The notes under the pieces are model-generated. The model ran no database searches, was not told the origin of the DNA, and saw only the letters and a list, made by a program, of their open reading frames with translations. Positions 62,123 to 64,000 of a stretch of DNA of 64,000 nucleotides are shown here, piece after piece. How positions within the stretch are numbered: position 1 is the first letter of the stretch; every line of letters starts with the position of its first letter. The DNA is from Helicobacter_B zhangjianzhongii (GTDB lineage: Bacteria; Campylobacterota; Campylobacteria; Campylobacterales; Helicobacteraceae). The translations under genes and the position numbers were made by a program. The stretch is from assembly GCF_030249855.1 (NCBI RefSeq), contig NZ_JANURN010000002.1, forward strand, positions 124,001 through 188,000, written 5' to 3'.

Positions 62123-62824
62123 ATGAGAGAAGCAGTAGATTCTGGCAAGAGGGATTTCCAAGCCCATACGGAGTTTTCTGGGCTGACTAGGATTTTCCAC
62201 TGGTTGCGTGCGTTTGCGATTTTTGGGCTTATTGGCACGGGATTTTATATCGCTATGCCATTTTTGAGCGCGACTCCAAGCCCTGAGCCTACGCTTTTTA
62301 CCCAAGCATATATCCGCAGTATCCACTTGATTTTAGGGTTTATCTTGATCGCAGTGTCTATCTTCCGTGTGTATCTTTTCTTTTTTGACAAAGAGGGGAG
62401 CAAAGAGGAGCGGCGGTCATTTAAGCAGTTTATCGATGTGAAAGTGTGGATTGCTTCGATTAAGACTTATCTCTTTATCGGCAAGCATCCACATATAGAA
62501 GGCGCGTATAATCCACTGCAATTTATCACTTACTTCACACTTGGTGTGCTGACGCTGCTTGTGTGCTTGACAGGCGTGGCACTCTATGGCAATGTCTATC
62601 ATAGTGGGCTAGGTGGCGTGCTGGGCGCGTGCTTTAAATGGGTAGAAGTGCTATGTGGTGGGCTATCTAATGTCCGCGTGATCCACCATATATTGACTTG
62701 GGCGTTTGTGATCTTTATCCCTGTGCATATTTATCTTGTCGTGTGGAATTCTGTGAAATATCCAAATGGTGGGGCAGATGCGATTATCAGCGGTGTGCGC
62801 TATCAAAACGAGCTGAAAGTGTAA
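62123..62824 (+). CDS. hydC: hydrogenase cytochrome b subunit
   Basis: Passes electrons from HydA to menaquinone. The 233-residue membrane protein has four hydrophobic segments with haem-ligand histidines (RIFHWLRAF; SIHLILGFILIAVS; VIHHILTWAFVIFIPVHIYLVV). It has no translated motif insertion. Confidence 0.95.
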   Translation: MREAVDSGKRDFQAHTEFSGLTRIFHWLRAFAIFGLIGTGFYIAMPFLSATPSPEPTLFTQAYIRSIHLILGFILIAVSIFRVYLFFFDKEGSKEERRSFKQFIDVKVWIASIKTYLFIGKHPHIEGAYNPLQFITYFTLGVLTLLVCLTGVALYGNVYHSGLGGVLGACFKWVEVLCGGLSNVRVIHHILTWAFVIFIPVHIYLVVWNSVKYPNGGADAIISGVRYQNELKV

Positions 62825-62826
62825 AT

Positions 62827-63366
62827 TTGCGTGTTTTGGTGCTAGGGATAGGCAATATCCTCTTTGGTGATGAGGGTATTGGCGTGCATTTGTGCAATTA
62901 TCTCAAGGTCAATTACGCCTTTGACTCACTAGAGCATAGTATAGAGTTTGTCGATGGCGGCACGCTCGCCCAAGCTCTTATCCCTATGATTGTCGAGTAT
63001 GATTCTGTGCTGGTGCTTGATACGATAAATGTCGCAGGTGCGGCGATCGGCGATGTGTATAGCTTCCCATTTTCTGCGATCCCTGATACTATCACTTGGG
63101 CGGGGAGTGCGCACGAGGTAGAAATGCTCCAAACACTAAAGATGATCGAGCTTCTAGGCGATCTACCGCCCTTGCATATCATCGGTGTTGTGCCTTATAT
63201 CATAGGCTCTGATACGACTTTTGAGCTATCAGCCCAGCTTCTAGCGCGATTTGATGACTTAGAGCAAGAGGTGCTGCGATATTTACGCACGCTAGGCTTT
63301 GAGAGTAAAAAAGTGGATTCTACTCCTATCCAAGCTATCGCCAATCATTCCTACAAGGGCTACTAG
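62827..63366 (+). CDS. hydD: hydrogenase maturation endopeptidase
   Basis: Removes the C-terminal peptide of HydB after nickel insertion. TTG 62827 (just after the hydC stop) gives 179 residues and begins LRVLVLGIGNILFGDEGIGVHL, with Ni-binding Glu and Asp (GDEGIG; VLVLDTINVAG) and His in AGSAHEVEML. An upstream in-frame ATG at 62698 would overlap hydC by over 120 bases. A translated KVDST motif lies near the C-terminus. Confidence 0.9.
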   Translation: MRVLVLGIGNILFGDEGIGVHLCNYLKVNYAFDSLEHSIEFVDGGTLAQALIPMIVEYDSVLVLDTINVAGAAIGDVYSFPFSAIPDTITWAGSAHEVEMLQTLKMIELLGDLPPLHIIGVVPYIIGSDTTFELSAQLLARFDDLEQEVLRYLRTLGFESKKVDSTPIQAIANHSYKGY

Positions 63367-63367
63367 C

Positions 63368-64000
63368 GTGCTAGCCTTTATCTTCCACACAAGCAAGCCT
63401 AGCTCCTATATCGCGCCATTTGAAGCGATCTTAACACACATAGCCAAAGCACATAATCTAGTCTATGCCAAAGAATTTATCGACACAAATCCGCCCTATC
63501 AATACGCCTTTATCCTTGCAGAAGTGGATTCTAGCAATAATGCAGGGATCAAAAGTGTGTTTGACAAAAACACCGCAGGCGGCAGGATTTCTAAAGAAAC
63601 ATCGCCTAACGCCAAAACCAAACCAACACCCAAAACACCAAACACAGATGATTTTTCCGCGCGTGTGCTAGGCTTTGCCGATGAGCTATCACGCACCCTG
63701 CCTTTAAGTATGTATTTCATCTTTGATCGCATTGAGCCAGAGTATGAGGCTAGCCACCGATCGCCGCGCTTTTGCCGCGCCGCACGCGCTTGCGCTAAAC
63801 CTCTGCCTATGGTAAGCGACATCCTAGCACTGATACAAAGCTTTGAAAAGCAGGATTCTAGCTTTTCGCGTTTATGCAAGCAGTTTTTCTCCCATATCCA
63901 CACGCCAAATCCTAAAGACCCCAAAAGCTCTCGCGCGATCACAATCCCCCCAAACGCACTTTACACGCTCCTAGACTCTCTCTCCCACGCACTTCTCACG
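63368..64000 (+). CDS. hydE: HydE-like hydrogenase-operon protein, partial at right edge, with repeat-derived insertion
   Basis: Open from GTG 63368 (one base after the hydD stop) to the end of the window. It begins VLAFIFHTSKPSSYIAPFEAIL and continues with CDSR-like LARVLGFADELSRTLPLSMYFIFDRIEPEYEASHRSP. Position matches H. pylori HP0635 (hydE), needed for hydrogenase activity there. Codons about 52-98 (63521-63660) are repeat-derived: a GTGGATTCT motif, then a shortened class B element (GGATTTCTAAAGAAACATCG). A plus-strand frame at 63465 and a minus-strand frame at 63499-63942 are shadows. Confidence 0.75.
   Translation, partial: MLAFIFHTSKPSSYIAPFEAILTHIAKAHNLVYAKEFIDTNPPYQYAFILAEVDSSNNAGIKSVFDKNTAGGRISKETSPNAKTKPTPKTPNTDDFSARVLGFADELSRTLPLSMYFIFDRIEPEYEASHRSPRFCRAARACAKPLPMVSDILALIQSFEKQDSSFSRLCKQFFSHIHTPNPKDPKSSRAITIPPNALYTLLDSLSHALLT

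Overview
The window looks like chromosome of an enterohepatic Helicobacter (Campylobacterota). Supporting evidence: H. pylori-like gene neighbourhoods (flgB-flgC-fliE-ftsI; glyA-lysS-cvpA-lnt-ABC; ndk-DUF177-rpmF-plsX-fabH; ppa-adk-aspS-cheV-ligA; a hydABCDE [NiFe] hydrogenase operon), an Lpp20 lipoprotein, a cytochrome c peroxidase, and a complete cytolethal distending toxin locus (cdtABC), which several enterohepatic species carry and H. pylori lacks. A species such as H. canis would fit, but the sequence alone does not prove it.

Layout. 1-4.9 kb: 3' part of alaS, then a large fused restriction-methylation-specificity enzyme. 4.9-8.9 kb: repeat-bearing spacer, MFS transporter, cdtA-cdtB-cdtC. 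8.9-18.5 kb (mostly minus strand): pilin-like protein, Dsb-like protein, ftsI, flagellar rod genes behind a sigma54-type promoter, tRNA-Glu, SPOR protein, DUF1882 protein, glyA, lysS, cvpA. 18.6-29.3 kb (mostly plus): lnt, LolD-like ATPase, queuosine-precursor transporter, D-2-hydroxyacid dehydrogenase, nnr, radical SAM protein, gpmI (minus), thiD, plsY, folB. 29.4-31.6 kb: two AT-rich genes of unknown function. 31.7-36.7 kb: ccp, trmL, lpp20, trpS, a YejA-like binding protein. 36.7-44.3 kb: accessory/defence block with repeat-rich spacers, an Abi/HEPN protein and a type I restriction-modification system whose hsdM is switched off by a G13 tract. 44.4-57.8 kb: Sel1-repeat envelope protein and housekeeping genes. 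57.9-59.1 kb: an ATP-grasp gene switched off by a (CT)17 tract. 59.2-64 kb: hydrogenase operon, cut by the right edge.

Two genome-scale signals stand out. First, the 9-mer GTGGATTCT (core of AAAAGTGGATTCTAG) occurs at least about 50 times on the two strands, by eye, against roughly 0.5 expected by chance. It lies inside genes (read as KVDSS or LESTF) and between them, and sometimes forms perfect inverted pairs. That density and layout resemble the DNA-uptake sequences of Neisseria and Haemophilus. Second, several families of palindromic elements have conserved loops or ends but variable, mutually complementary arms. They are inserted in frame into housekeeping genes (alaS, lysS, lnt, nnr, hydE, the R-M enzyme) and enlarge the proteins, as the Rickettsia palindromic elements do. 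nnr alone carries an extra segment of roughly 290 codons. The window also has several candidate phase-variation tracts, two of them clearly in the OFF state.
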